This document shows, piece after piece, positions 11,675 to 22,167 of a stretch of 64,000 nucleotides of DNA (the first letter of the stretch is position 1; each line of letters starts with the position of its first letter). Position numbers and translations under genes: made by a program. A model generated the notes under the pieces. The model was given only the letters and a program-made list of their open reading frames with translations. It was not told the DNA's origin and did no database searches. This stretch comes from Crotophaga sulcirostris (taxonomy: Eukaryota; Chordata; Aves; Cuculiformes; Crotophagidae): contig VYZB01000526.1 of the NCBI GenBank assembly GCA_013397455.1, positions 68,442 through 132,441 of the forward strand, in the 5' to 3' direction.

Positions 11675-12985
11675 CCCTGACAGACCGATAAGTCACTCAC
11701 CTCATAATGCAAGTCTGGCTCATAAATCTCAGCGATCTGGTGAGGTGGGGTGTGGGGCTGCAGACTGGGCTGGGGGAAGGAGGGAGGAAAGGGGGAACCT
11801 CTCTGGGTCTGGATGGAGCTGCCAGAGGGCTTTCATCACATGTGGAATCAGAAGGGTCCATCAGTAACAGAGTGAGAATGGAGGGTGGGGACACATGAAC
11901 ATGGACATGCTGGTTTGTGGAGGCTGATGGTCATCTAAGAATGGGCTCCAGAGCCCACTTTTGTCTTCCCAAGCCTTAATCTTATATGTCCATATGTAGG
12001 ACAGTTGTGATACAGTGGGACCACATGTGCCTAGCTCATGGGATGAGAGTGATCCACATGGTCACAAAGGTTTGCACCCTGCAGAAGGTGCTGTACTGCA
12101 ATGAAAGCTCATGTCTCCACATTGTGTTTAGCCCAGGGAATCCTGGTTAAAGGCTCTGCTTGGTTGTGAGACGAGGATTCATGACTTATCCCAGTATGGT
12201 TTCAAATGCTTTGCAGAAGGGCAGTCCTCATCTAAGGCTTGTTCCTTCCAAGAGAAAGTCAGACAAGCAGAGAAGAAGCAGCAGACCAGGACCTGATTCC
12301 CTTGAGGGTGTGTGGGACACCCTAGGACTCTAGGAGAGGCTGGCTCCAGCCTGTGACAGATTCCAGAGTGTCCCAAACTGACAGCAGGATGGATTTGCCT
12401 CTATCCTGGTGCACCCAGGAAGAGGTCTTCTCTAGAGAATCAATCACATCTTCACTTTAGTGACCCATGGGCCAGCTTGGCTGTTGAGTTAGAGGAGTAC
12501 AGCCTTGCAGAACAAACATCCCTGAGGGATCTTCACCCAACCAAGCAAAGATCTCATCTCTGAACCATCTGATTAACCTGCTCATGAACACTAACTTGTC
12601 ATCAAGGTGTCTCTGCTTGCATGGAAACAGCCATGATGAGAAGGATTAAGGATGAGGTAAGGACAGAGTTAATAATCTCTGTTCTGAGGGATTTTTTGCA
12701 GCTAAATTGGGGATGGGAGGCCTAGCCCTGCCTCTGCTCAGGGATATCACCCACATCAGTGTTACATGGACTCACACATTGACTCTCCTCACCATGTGCA
12801 CAACAGCATCCTGCTCTGGGCAAAGACGGAGCTGGTGTGGGAGGTTCATAAGTGGCCACAGTAGGAAGCCAGGACATCTTAGAAGGAGGAAAGTGATTGC
12901 TGTGCTCTTCTGAATCTGTTGCCCCGTGCACGATCCCCCACAAATTACTGTGACTGCAGGAAGGTGTGAGAGGCCCACTTTAACT
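11675..12985. other. Unique sequence between the two copies of the paired element
   Basis: About 1.3 kb have no CR1 and no convincing frame. The interval simply separates the two homologous elements. Confidence 0.45.
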
Positions 12986-13151
12986 TGCACTATTGGATTT
13001 CGCTGCAGCTCTTGCTCCTGCTACGTAACCAGTGCATTATCACCATTAATGGATTTTTGAGACCGGATTGATTTTTCATTAATTTGGGCCAAAAAAAAGG
13101 GAATTCTTTCTTTCTCCCCCACTTCTTCATAATTCTGTCTTTAAATGCTCC
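12986..13151. promoter_or_regulatory. Paired homeodomain-site element, copy 2
   Basis: This is the second copy of the element at 11533-11674, in direct orientation. The shared landmarks in order are GCACTATTGGATT, GTAACCAGTGCATTAT, CCATTAATGG (13043-13052), CCGGATTGATTTTTCATTAA and ATAATTCTGTCTT. An A-run after TTTGGGCC and a pyrimidine-rich stretch distinguish it from copy 1. Confidence 0.5.
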
Positions 13152-13252
13152 TGTGGACAACAGGGTAATCCAATGCTTCCCAACATCACTGGGAAGGAAG
13201 AGGTGGAAAACTCGCATTCAGAAATCCCCCCTTGTCTCCTCCAAGTAGGAAA

Positions 13253-13270
13253 CCCTGCCCTGCCCTGCCC
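13253..13270. repeat. (CCCTG) short tandem repeat
   Basis: There are three and a half copies of a 5-bp unit. Confidence 0.7.
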
Positions 13271-13432
13271 AGCAATGCTCTGATCAGCTCCACTTGCAGC
13301 AGAGGATTGTATCTCAACCCTGCCTCATTCACAGTATAGGTAAACAGACAGATGCCCAGACATCTCTACACCTGTCCACGTGCACCCTGACAGGTCTCAC
13401 CCATATGCACAAATTAATTTGCAATCCATGAT

Positions 13433-13886
13433 TTCAATACAGATGGGGAACAACACGATTGAGAGCAGCCCTGCAGAGAAGGACTTGGGGGTGTTTATTG
13501 ATGAGAAGCTCAAAGTGAACCAGCAATGTATGCTCGCAGCCCACGAGGCCAACTGTGTCCTCAGCTGCATCAAAAGAATCATGGCCAGCAGGGCGTGGGA
13601 GGTGATTCTCCCACTCTACTCCGCAGTCATGAGACCCCACCTGGAGTTCTGTGTCCAGTTCTGGAATCCCCAATGGAAGAAGGCTATGAAACTCTTGGAA
13701 CGGGTCCAGAGGAGGGCTATGAAGATGATCCGAGGGCTGGAGCACCTCTGCTGTGAGGACAGGCTGAGAGAGTTGGGAACGTTCGATCTGGAGAAGAGGA
13801 GGCTCCAGGGACCCCTTATGGTGGCCTTCCAGTACCTGAAGGGGCTACAGGGAAGCTGGGGAGGGACATTTTACAAGGACCTGTAG
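13433..13886 (+). pseudogene. CR1 ORF2 C-terminal remnant
   Basis: About 150 codons stay open and correspond to the region downstream of the CR1 reverse transcriptase domain. They end at a stop after 'GGTFYKDL'. The in-frame codons upstream (from 13380) come from flanking DNA and are not part of the element. No start context or promoter is visible, so expression as a protein is unlikely. Confidence 0.75.
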
Positions 13887-14060
13887 TGATAGGATGAGGG
13901 GGATGGTTTTAAACTGGGAGAGGGAAGATTTAGATTAGACATTAGGAAGAAATTCTTAACAACGAGGGTGAGCAGCCCTCGGAAGGTGTCCCTTCCCATG
14001 GCAGGGGGTTGGAACGGGTTGATCTTTAAGGTCCCTTTCAACTCAAGCCATTCTATGACT
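13433..14060 (+). mobile_element. CR1 fragment with long intact ORF2 C-terminus, class A
   Basis: A sense copy runs from GATTGAGAGCAGCCCTGCAG to ATTCTATGACTGCATGG. Bases 13433-13886 keep the ORF2 C-terminal frame open. Readable motifs are '[21 protein letters not shown]', '[21 protein letters not shown]' and '[17 protein letters not shown]'. A deletion of about 100 bp follows near 13965, where the GAGGGTG motif runs straight into the 3' UTR. It is a dead fragment because the reverse transcriptase and endonuclease domains are absent. It lies tail to tail with the next copy. Confidence 0.94.
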
Positions 14061-14285
14061 GCATGGCTTCCAGTCCTGTCACCTCTTTTACACAATGTGT
14101 GCATCTCCAAACAGCTTGTACACAGATCCTGTTACTCTCATGCTTTCACAAGCTGAGTGCACCCCAATAGCAAACTGAACCAGTGATGTAGGGTGCATTT
14201 ATGGCAGGCTGGCCTGTAGGAGAACTCCTCTGATCAAAAGAGGAAGAGAGGCAAGAGGAGAAGGGGCAGAAATGACTGGACTCTC

Positions 14286-15063
14286 AGTTGTCTATCATAA
14301 AAATCTGGAATGGTTTGGGGTGGAAGAAGACCTTAAAGCCCATCCAGTTTCAATTCCTCATAATGGGCAGAGGCACCTTCCACTGAATCAGGTTGTTCAA
14401 AGCCCCATCCAACCTGGCCTTAAACACCTGCAGGAACGGCACAGCCACGAGTTCTCTGGGCAACATGTTCCAGTGCCTCACCACCCTCACAGTCAAAAAT
14501 TTCTTCCTAATATCTCATCTCAATCACCCCTCTTTCAGCTTAAAACCGTTCCCCCTCATCCTGTCATCACACTCCCTCATACAGAGCCCCTTCCCAGCTT
14601 TCCTATAGGCCCCCTTTAGGTAGTGGGAGGCTGCTCTAAGGTCTCCCTGGAGCCTTCTCTTCCCCAGACTGAACAACCCCAACTCTCTCAACCTGTCCTC
14701 ATAGCAGAGGTGCTCCAGCCCTCAGATCATCTTTGTGACCTTCTCTGGACTGGCTCTAACAGATCCACACCCTTCCTGTGCTGAAGACTCCAGAACTGAA
14801 TGCAGGGCTCCAGGTAGGGTCTGGCAAGACCAGAATAGAGGGGCTGAATCGTCTCCATCGCCCTGCTGGCCACACTTCTTTTGATGCAGCCCAGGGTACA
14901 GTTGGCTTTCTGGGCTTCAAGTGCACATTGCTGGCTCATGTTGAGTTTCTCATCCACCAACACCCCAAAGTCCTTCTCTTCAGGGCTGCTCTCAATCCAT
15001 TGTCCACCCAGTCTGTATATGTGCTTGGGATTGCCCCTACCCAGTTGTAGAATCTATGCATTT
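14286..15063 (-). mobile_element. CR1 fragment with ORF2 C-terminus, class A
   Basis: This is an antisense copy of about 780 bp. The 3' end lies at the left (ATCATAAAAATCTGGAATGG). It extends to CACCCAGTCTGTATATGTGC and the degraded 'ACCCAGTTGTAGAATC' segment at the right. On the minus strand at about 14730-14963 it encodes a recognisable '[20 protein letters not shown]' block. It forms an inverted pair with the copy at 13433-14060, separated by about 225 bp. Confidence 0.95.
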
Positions 15064-16189
15064 CCATTTCCCAGCTTGAATTCCAGCTTCTGATTCAGAG
15101 AGGGCCAAGTGGGTTCCCTACAGGTCCTATAAAACATCTGCCAGCACCAGGAAGGTTTCTGAAATCCCTTGAGGCAACTCAGATGACACATGATGCACCA
15201 TGTTTCTAAACTGAGTCCATAACACCAGAATCCTGGGCAGAAAAGGAGAAAGATGCCCCGGGATGGAAAGGCAGACATAGGAAATGAGTTCACCTCTCCC
15301 AGGTCACAACCAGCATCACCACTGCCTCCGCATCTGGCAGACTCAGGGCATGCTGGTCCAGTCCCACCATCTGGTGACCAAAGCACAAAACAGAAGTGAA
15401 GCTCCCTTGTTCTTCCAGGGCAGTTTTTTTTACATCTTCTATGCTTGCAACAACATCCCTGGAACAAAGGGCCTTATTAGCATTGATATTCCCTCGAGCC
15501 TGGAGCAGAGGTTGTTAGACACAGGTTTTCAGTGACTTTGGTCACATCCAGCCTAGTAAGGCTATGGATCCCACTGAAAGCAAGTTGAGCTTTCTAAGAG
15601 GCTGCAAACTGTGTGATTCAGGTATGATTTTTGAGGATGTTTTCCAGATTGGAGGGCATTGTTGGAGGACACCATAAAGCTGAAATAAGCCCAGATCACA
15701 AAAAAAGAAGTCTGTAAAATAAATCCAAGATTCAGTTTTTCTGCACTGAAGAACTACAAATGAACACAATTGTTTATTCAGATGGCCCATCTGAGGTAGG
15801 TGTGCAATGTTTCCCAAGAAAAACTTCTGCTTGCTTCTTTATTATCTTCCAAATGTTTATTAAAAACCACACTTAATGAAGACTAACAAGCAAATAATCA
15901 ATACCCACGCAGGTCACCTAGGAATAGATAAGCCTCAATAAGCCCTTGGGGATCAGTGTATTTACTAAGCAGACAATTACAAGGCTAATAACTACCCGTG
16001 CAATTTAAAATTAATAAGATGTGATTGCATCCTCAGGAACCGCAAACTGATTAGCAGAATCACACGTTGAGGTGGGCAGGGATTTTGGGAATGTGTTTTA
16101 CCCGGGGGTAGGGTGGATACCCATGAAGACCCAACACTCAAGATCTTCATTAATCTGGCAATTATAAGCCAACATTGAATTTTCAGGTT
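15064..16189. other. Unique sequence; possible conserved non-coding element (15840-16075)
   Basis: The 15840-16075 part is AT-rich and CR1-free, with several homeodomain-like cores (CTTAATGAAG, GGCTAATAAC, AAATTAATAAG). No gene is seen. The regulatory reading rests on motif content only. Confidence 0.35.
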
Positions 16190-16545
16190 CTTTTTTTTTT
16201 GGAGTCCAAAGACAGCGGAGGCTGGAAGGGACCTCTGGCAACCTCCTGTCCAAACCTCTGCTTAAAGCATATCAGTGTTGAAAGTAGATTCAATTTCAGA
16301 CTTAGAGATGGATGCTCATCTTCTCCAGCTGAGTACTGGATAATTCTGAGGATGGAGATCCCATGTCTTCTCCGAGTCCTTAGTCTAATAACTAATCACC
16401 CTCACAGGCAAGTTTTTATCCTATTTCCAAGTTAAAATTTCCTCTCCTGTAACGTCCATCTGTTGCCACTCCTCCTATCACTGTGCACCTCCAAGAAGAG
16501 TCTGAGTCCATCTTCTCTACAACCTCTATATATGGTTTATTTTCA
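16190..16545 (-). mobile_element. Ancient CR1, 3' portion (old, diverged)
   Basis: Landmarks of an old CR1 survive at low identity: AGGCTGGAAGGGACCTCTGG, CCTATCACTGTGCACCTCCA and AAGAGTCTGAGTCCATCTTC. Continuation is found after the inserted younger CR1, from about 16740. Many substitutions and small gaps indicate much greater age than the other copies. Confidence 0.7.
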
Positions 16546-16549
16546 TGAA

Positions 16550-16685
16550 TGCCTCACCTCTGGAGGTAGATGAGACTTTGAGCAACCTGATCCAGTAGGA
16601 GGTGTTCCTACCCATGGCAGGGGGTGGAACTGAATGGGCTTTAAGGCCCCTTCCAACCTGAACCTTTCTATGATTCTATGATTTT
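16550..16685 (+). mobile_element. CR1 3' end inserted into an older CR1, class A
   Basis: About 135 bp of sense CR1 run from CCTCACCTCTGGAGGTAGAT to CTATGATTCTATGATTTT. It interrupts the older minus-strand copy, whose two halves continue on either side. That gives a relative insertion order. Confidence 0.9.
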
Positions 16686-16689
16686 GTTA

Positions 16690-17560
16690 TGCTACTTACG
16701 GTATTCAGTCCAAATCACTCTTTTCCCTTCCTCATATTTTTCCCCAGCATATTTATAGAAATCAGCAATAACTTCTATGAGATCACCCTTTGTTTTCTAA
16801 ACAAGCCAAAAATCTTCCAGTTTATTCCTTAAAGCCATGTTGTTCGTTTCACTTGACCTACCTTATCCTTCTGTCCCAGTTCAATATCAGCTCTGCCATT
16901 GTGACCTCAAGCAAAAGCATTCTTTCTTGATCGACTCTAAGAAAAAAACTCTGTCATGAGATATCTTACATTCACTCTTTTTCATGGTCTCATGCAGGGA
17001 CATCTCATAGCATCAAGTCAATGACTAACTTCAGCTTTCCCTTTTCCTTTTTACTTCCCCAGGTTATAACAGAGAATGCTGTTGTAAGTCCATATGTGCA
17101 TCATATTGTGCTTTGCACAAGTATATTCCATCCCATTTCTCCTTTTCCAATCTCTCAAGGTCATCTAACACTTCCCTGGACACAAGTTTTGCCTCCTAAA
17201 TTCATACCATCAGCAAATTTCATCAGCAGACTCCTCCTCTTTGAAACAAGGTCATATATGAAATTATGAAATTGAAGTGCTTCCGAAGAAATCTTTGAAG
17301 AACTTCACTAGTTCACTGCCCTTCAGTCTGATAGTTCCCCTCTCAGCCACTGTTCTCTCACTGTCTGCATGTTCTTTACCCACCTGATGGTTCTATTACA
17401 GATCACTTATCTTCTCCAGCTTCATCTCTAATTATCCATGAAGTGACACGTCACATGCTTTGCTAAATCTGGATAGATGAGACTCACTGCATTCTGCTTT
17501 TTTCTGGAAAATCTGTTACCCAAGAAAGACCTCAATAGAGAAGGACACTACCTGCCTTTA
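16690..17560 (-). mobile_element. Ancient CR1, reverse transcriptase portion (old, diverged)
   Basis: The remainder of the old copy is degraded. Landmarks in order are CTATGAGATCACCCTTTG, the segment equivalent to 'CATCAGCAAATTTCATCAGC', CTTCAGTCTGATAGTTCCCC, TTCTTTACCCACCTGATGG and CACATGCTTTGCTAAATCTG. In intact CR1-family elements these lie in the 3' part of the reverse transcriptase coding region, read on the minus strand. It carries many stops. Confidence 0.65.
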
Positions 17561-17578
17561 ATAAATGTTATTTCCTTT

Positions 17579-17851
17579 CATAGAATCACAGAATCCTAAA
17601 ATCACAGAATCGTTTGGGTCAGAAGGGACTTCAAAGATCATCTAGATCCAACTCCCCTCCCATGGGCAGGGACACCTTCTACTGGATCAGGTTGCTCAAA
17701 GCCTCATCCTGCCTCGCCTGGAACACCTCCAGGGATGGAACATCCACAGCTTCTCTGGGCAACCTGTTCCAGTATCTCACCACCTTCACAGTAAAATATT
17801 TCTACCTTCCTTTCTTAATTTATCATTTGCCCCAAGTCTTCAGTAAGTGGT
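17579..17851 (-). mobile_element. CR1 3' end, class A
   Basis: The tail has three octamer-like units (CATAGAATCACAGAATCC and following), then CGTTTGGGTCAGAAGGGACT. Homology is lost after ACAGTAAAATATTTCTACC. It was inserted immediately downstream of the ancient CR1. Confidence 0.9.
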
Positions 17852-19079
17852 TCCTTGCATGCCCCTGAGACTGGATAACAGCACTGTAATTGCCCAATTT
17901 AGTGTATTCTTGACCCAGAAACTACATCTGCCAATCTCCAATCAAATAATTCCACCCAGGCTCACAATCCTGCTACTCAGCTTGTGTGTGTTTCCTGTTT
18001 TCAGCTCTTCCAGGATTCTGTCTGGAGTGTACTTGATCCCAGTGTGCTTTAGATGTACAGGTGGAGTTTCACGTGTTATACCCTGGGTAGGTTTCTGGGA
18101 GCAGTGTCTCCCTTGGACTTCATGGAAGACATGGACTCAACTCCCAAACACATCTCTGCCCTTCCTTAGCCTGCCTGGAACAGGGACTCTGGGTCCTAGC
18201 CTGGAAACTTCTGAAAATAGTGATGGATCTGAGTATGTAGAGAGGAATATGGCATCTGCAAGGATTGCTATGACATCAGATAAGAGATCTAGACATGTTG
18301 TGGAAGACACAGTCTCAGGACCTGCAAACCGCCCCATCTGGAGAAGACCAGCTTAAGTATGGAAGCTCCTTTTCAGTAGCTCTGAAATAATTGGCTGTGA
18401 CAGTGGATGTCACTGTCTTTGAGCATTTCTGCCTGCTCTGCCAGCCCTGCCATTCCTACTCATCTTCAGTGCCACCTGCCTGCCCTGAATGGAGGTGGAT
18501 GGGTTGCACACAAGACCTTCTTGTGTGGCAGCCCTGGGCTTCCTGCTGCATTTAGCCTTGCTTCTTTGCTGGTGCAACTTTGCATGATTTCTCTTTCCAT
18601 AGGGTGATACCTGTTGCTGTCACATGCCAAACACTGATAATGATGAGGGGCAGAAAATACAAACCACAAACAAGCTGGGCTTCCCTGCAGCACATCCCCA
18701 GAGTAAGAGGCCATCAAAGGAGGCATCAGTGACATGTTTGTGTCACCTCAGTATGACAGAGCACCTTCAAGTCTCCCTTTCCTCCTCATAGACAGCTCAT
18801 TAAAGCTGAAAACATTGAAGAGTGATCAGCCATGGAGTCAGTAAGCTCTCAAACAGTCCTCTGAGTCTGGCTTTGATCAGCAGAAACCAAAGGTTTGACT
18901 GTGTTGAGGTTGTTTTCCAGTTGAGGTTCTGGTTACTTGGAAATATATCCTGTAAACCCAGGAAAACAGGGCTGAAATGGACACTTAGGGTCACGTTTTC
19001 ATTCCTTCTCCTCGAGATAGGAGTAACAAGACCCATGTTGCTCTTGAGAAGAATTTTGTTTGACCTGGTCTTGACCTCC
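17852..19079. other. Unique stretch, no gene seen
   Basis: A plus-strand frame of 169 codons (17847-18356) begins at the edge of the CR1 and has no recognised domain. I see no splice or promoter support. The segment near 18950-19000 may already be very decayed CR1. Confidence 0.4.
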
Positions 19080-19334
19080 TCTAGTGTTTGAGATCCCTCT
19101 CCTCTCCAGACATCACGCTTTCTAGATAGGGGGCATTGCCTAATGTCTAGCCTAAATATTTCTTACTGCATTGTCTTCCAAACCTGCCCACCAGGGACAC
19201 AGAAAGCAAAATATTCCCTCCCTCTTGCTGCTTTGTTTGTTTGATTTAAAGGAAGTCTTTCTTCTCTTAGTGAGAAACGGCCCTAATTCTTGCAGTATTT
19301 TCCTGTAGTTCCTGCCCTGTAAGTCCCTCACCTG
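19080..19334 (-). mobile_element. Possible ancient CR1 fragment
   Basis: Weak landmarks align in order with old CR1 copies: GCCTAATGTCTAGCCTAAAT, then ACCAGGGACACAGAAAGC and AATATTCCCTCCCTCTTGC. The divergence is too great to be sure by eye. Confidence 0.4.
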
Positions 19335-19622
19335 AATCATAGAATCATAGAATGGTTTGAGTTGGTAGGGACCTTAAAGTTCATCCAGTTCCAGCCCCTC
19401 TGTCATGGGCAGGGACACCTTTCACTGCTCAAAGGTTGCTCAAAGTCCCATCCAACCTGGTCTTGAACACCTTCAGGGATGGGGCATCCATGACTTCTCT
19501 GGGCAACCTGTGCCAGTGCCTCAGCACCTTCACAGGAAAGAATTTCTTCCTAATATCTCTCCTAGATCTTCCCTCTTTCAGCTTAAAACCCCTCGTCCTA
19601 TCACTACACTCCCTGAAGGCAG
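19335..19622 (-). mobile_element. CR1 3' end, class A
   Basis: The tail is GAATCATAGAATCATAGAAT, then TGGTTTGAGTTGGTAGGGAC. The homologous part ends after CTATCACTACACTCCCTGA. A block between TTTCACTGCTCAAAGG and TTGCTCAAAG is slightly rearranged relative to the usual 'TGGATCAGG'. Confidence 0.93.
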
Positions 19623-20363
19623 AGCCTTTCCTTCTACCTTGGATCTTGTGTCCACAAACAGATTCTAAGTGAGCTGTGGGAAAAACAGGGAAAGCAAAAC
19701 ATGAATTGGTAGAAAATGGAGGAGGTGTCTGCATCACTTGTAGACTTCCCTGCAGGCAAGTGATCTGACAGCCAGGAAACCCACCCCAGTGGTATGAGAT
19801 GAAGTCACTGGAGTAGAAGTGGAGGCATGGAAGAGAAGACCAAGAGCTGGTGATGTGAGAACTGCACATTTCTTGAACCAAAAAAAGCAGCCCATATTTG
19901 GGAAACCAGTTGTGATCTGACTCATCGCGTTATTCCATTTGTGGAGTAACACTAAGTGGTGCAAGTGCGAGTCCAGATCAAATGGAAATCAATAAATATG
20001 TCAGGTTTTATCTGGGAAAGGATGGGAGAGATGCTCTCCAAAAACCTGTGTCCATCTCTACACCTGCCCACTTCAGCTAGGTTATTGAATAAGCAGCATT
20101 AGCATTATGAATGCTGAGAACTCTGCTGGATGCAAAGTCAGGAATCATCCTGACTCCAAAGCCAAATTGTTGGAGTCCTACCAGATCTGCTCCCTAAGCC
20201 TCACTGGGTTGGATTTACTGGAATACGCGGACAAGGAGTATGTTCAGGTGACCTTTCTAGTTGCCTCAACTAGACATTGGTTGCAGAGCATTCAAAGAAT
20301 TGTTAACTCTCAGTAATTACCTTTCAGACCTGGTAATTCTAATTTTCTATTTAGCTAAATACT
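19623..20363. other. Unique stretch, no gene seen
   Basis: No repeat is recognised. A 150-codon minus-strand frame overlapping this stretch runs into the CR1 and is a shadow. Confidence 0.45.
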
Positions 20364-20971
20364 TGCAGCCCAGAAAGCCAACCGTGTCCTGGGCTGCATC
20401 CGAAGAAGTGTGTCCAGCAGGGCAAGGGAGGCAATTGTCCCCTTCTATTCCGCTCTCATGAGATCTCACCTGCAGCTGTGTGTTCAGTTCTGGAGTCCTC
20501 AGCACAGGAAGGACATGGATCTGTTAGAGTGAGTCCAGAGAAGGCCATAAAGATGATCTGAGGGCTGGAGCACCTCCCATTAGAGAGCAGGTTGAGAGAG
20601 CTGGGGTTGTTCAGCCTGAAGAAGAGAAGGCTCTGGGGAGACCCTAGAGTAGCCTTCCAGTACTTAAAGAGGACCTACAGGAAAGCTGTGGAGAGACTCC
20701 TTATGAGGGAGTGCAGGGATAGGATGAGAGGGAACAGTTTTAAGCAAAAGAGGGGAGATTTAGATGAGATATTAGGAATTTTTTTTTCCTATGAAGGTGA
20801 TGAGGCACTAGCACAGGTTGCCCAAAGAAGTTGTGGATGCCGCATCCCAGGAGGTGTTGGATGAGGCTTTGAGCAATTTGATCCAGTGGGAGGTGTCCCA
20901 ACCCATGGCAGGAGGCTGAAATTGCTTGATCTTTAAGATCCCTTCCAACCCAAACCATTCTATGATTCTAT
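20364..20971 (+). mobile_element. CR1 fragment with ORF2 C-terminus, class A
   Basis: A sense copy runs from CTTGCAGCCCAGAAAGCCAA to CCATTCTATGATTCTATTTA. It has a frameshift and a stop near 20530, where a GTGAGTCCAGAG motif replaces the open frame. An expanded T-run (20778-20787) lies in the segment that is normally GAAGAAATTCTT. Confidence 0.95.
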
Positions 20972-21864
20972 TTAACCCCAGAAGGCAGTGGAATGCAGCC
21001 CTGATAGTTTAACCAACATTGCCATGAATTTCCAAGACCTTTTTTTCAACTGTTTGGAGTAAAATCCCAATAGTCAGATGGAAAATACATATAAAGACTA
21101 TCTTCACGCCAATCTGATATCAGCAAACCCATTCCCATTCCTGTTCCAGTCATTAATAGTCTATTGCATACTCCAGGGCAGAAAAAAATAATCATAAAAT
21201 GAAACTGCTACCCAGTGAATATGCATTTCCTCTCATCAGAAACATCTAGAAGCTCTGGCCCTTTGCATCCAATATGGGATTATAACTCACAGCTCTCCTG
21301 GCAGCTGGTGCTGTAGCTCACCATTCATTTTATGGCTGCAAGCGTTAACATTTCTGCAGAACATCATGGTAATTTTCTGAAAAGAATGATCATTTTTTTA
21401 GTGACTCGCAACAATTAATTATCTGCCTCTTAACAATTTGCCTGGATGAATGATCACCAGGGAGAGGCCATTGGGCTCTTAGAGAAGCTGAGAGTGTAAT
21501 GGCTGAAATGGCAAGAGGTGAACAATGTATAATCTGCAGATTTGGTGAGGAGCTTCCTTGCTTGACACTGCTCTGGTAGCAACCGATTCAGGTAATTTTC
21601 TGCTTCGAAAACCAATCATGTCACACACGGGTAGATGCATGGTAAGGACACCTGTATGGAGGTGTCAGTCAGGATCTAGTGAGATCCAGGCCACCCGCTG
21701 GTGGGAGGGCAGCTCAATAAGATGATTATACAGCCAATGGCTTTATTTTTAGATGGTGCTGGGAACCTGGTGGGAGAACTGGGTGGACAAACATTCAATG
21801 AACATTCAGTGCTGTTTTGAACATGTCCATGCCATGCTCAAGGTCCATCTGCCAGCTTGGATCT
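20972..21864. other. Unique sequence; possible conserved non-coding element (21290-21475)
   Basis: The 21290-21475 part holds GCGTTAACATTTC, CAACAATTAATTATCTGC and AACAATTTGCCTGG in CR1-free DNA. The TTAATTA-type core suggests homeodomain binding. No gene is seen. Confidence 0.35.
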
Positions 21865-22167
21865 AGAATCACAGAATCGTAGAAGGGTTTGGGTCAGAAG
21901 GGACCTAAAAGTCCATCCAGTTCCGACCCCCCTGCCATGAGCAGGGACACCTTCCACTGGATCAGATTGTTCAAAACCCCATCCAACCTGGCCTTGAACA
22001 CCTCCAGGGATGAGGTATCCATGACTTCTCTGGGCAACCTATTCCAGTGCCTCACCACCCTCATAGTAAAAAATTCCTTCCTAATAACTTACCTAAACCT
22101 CCCCTCTTTCAGCTTAAAACCATTACCCCTCATTCTATCACTGCACACCCTGATAAAGAGCCCCTCC
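21865..22167 (-). mobile_element. CR1 3' end, class A
   Basis: The tail is TAGAATCACAGAATCGTAGA, then GGGTTTGGGTCAGAAGGGAC. Homology ends after CTGATAAAGAGCCCCTCC. It covers about 300 bp of 3' sequence. Confidence 0.94.
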
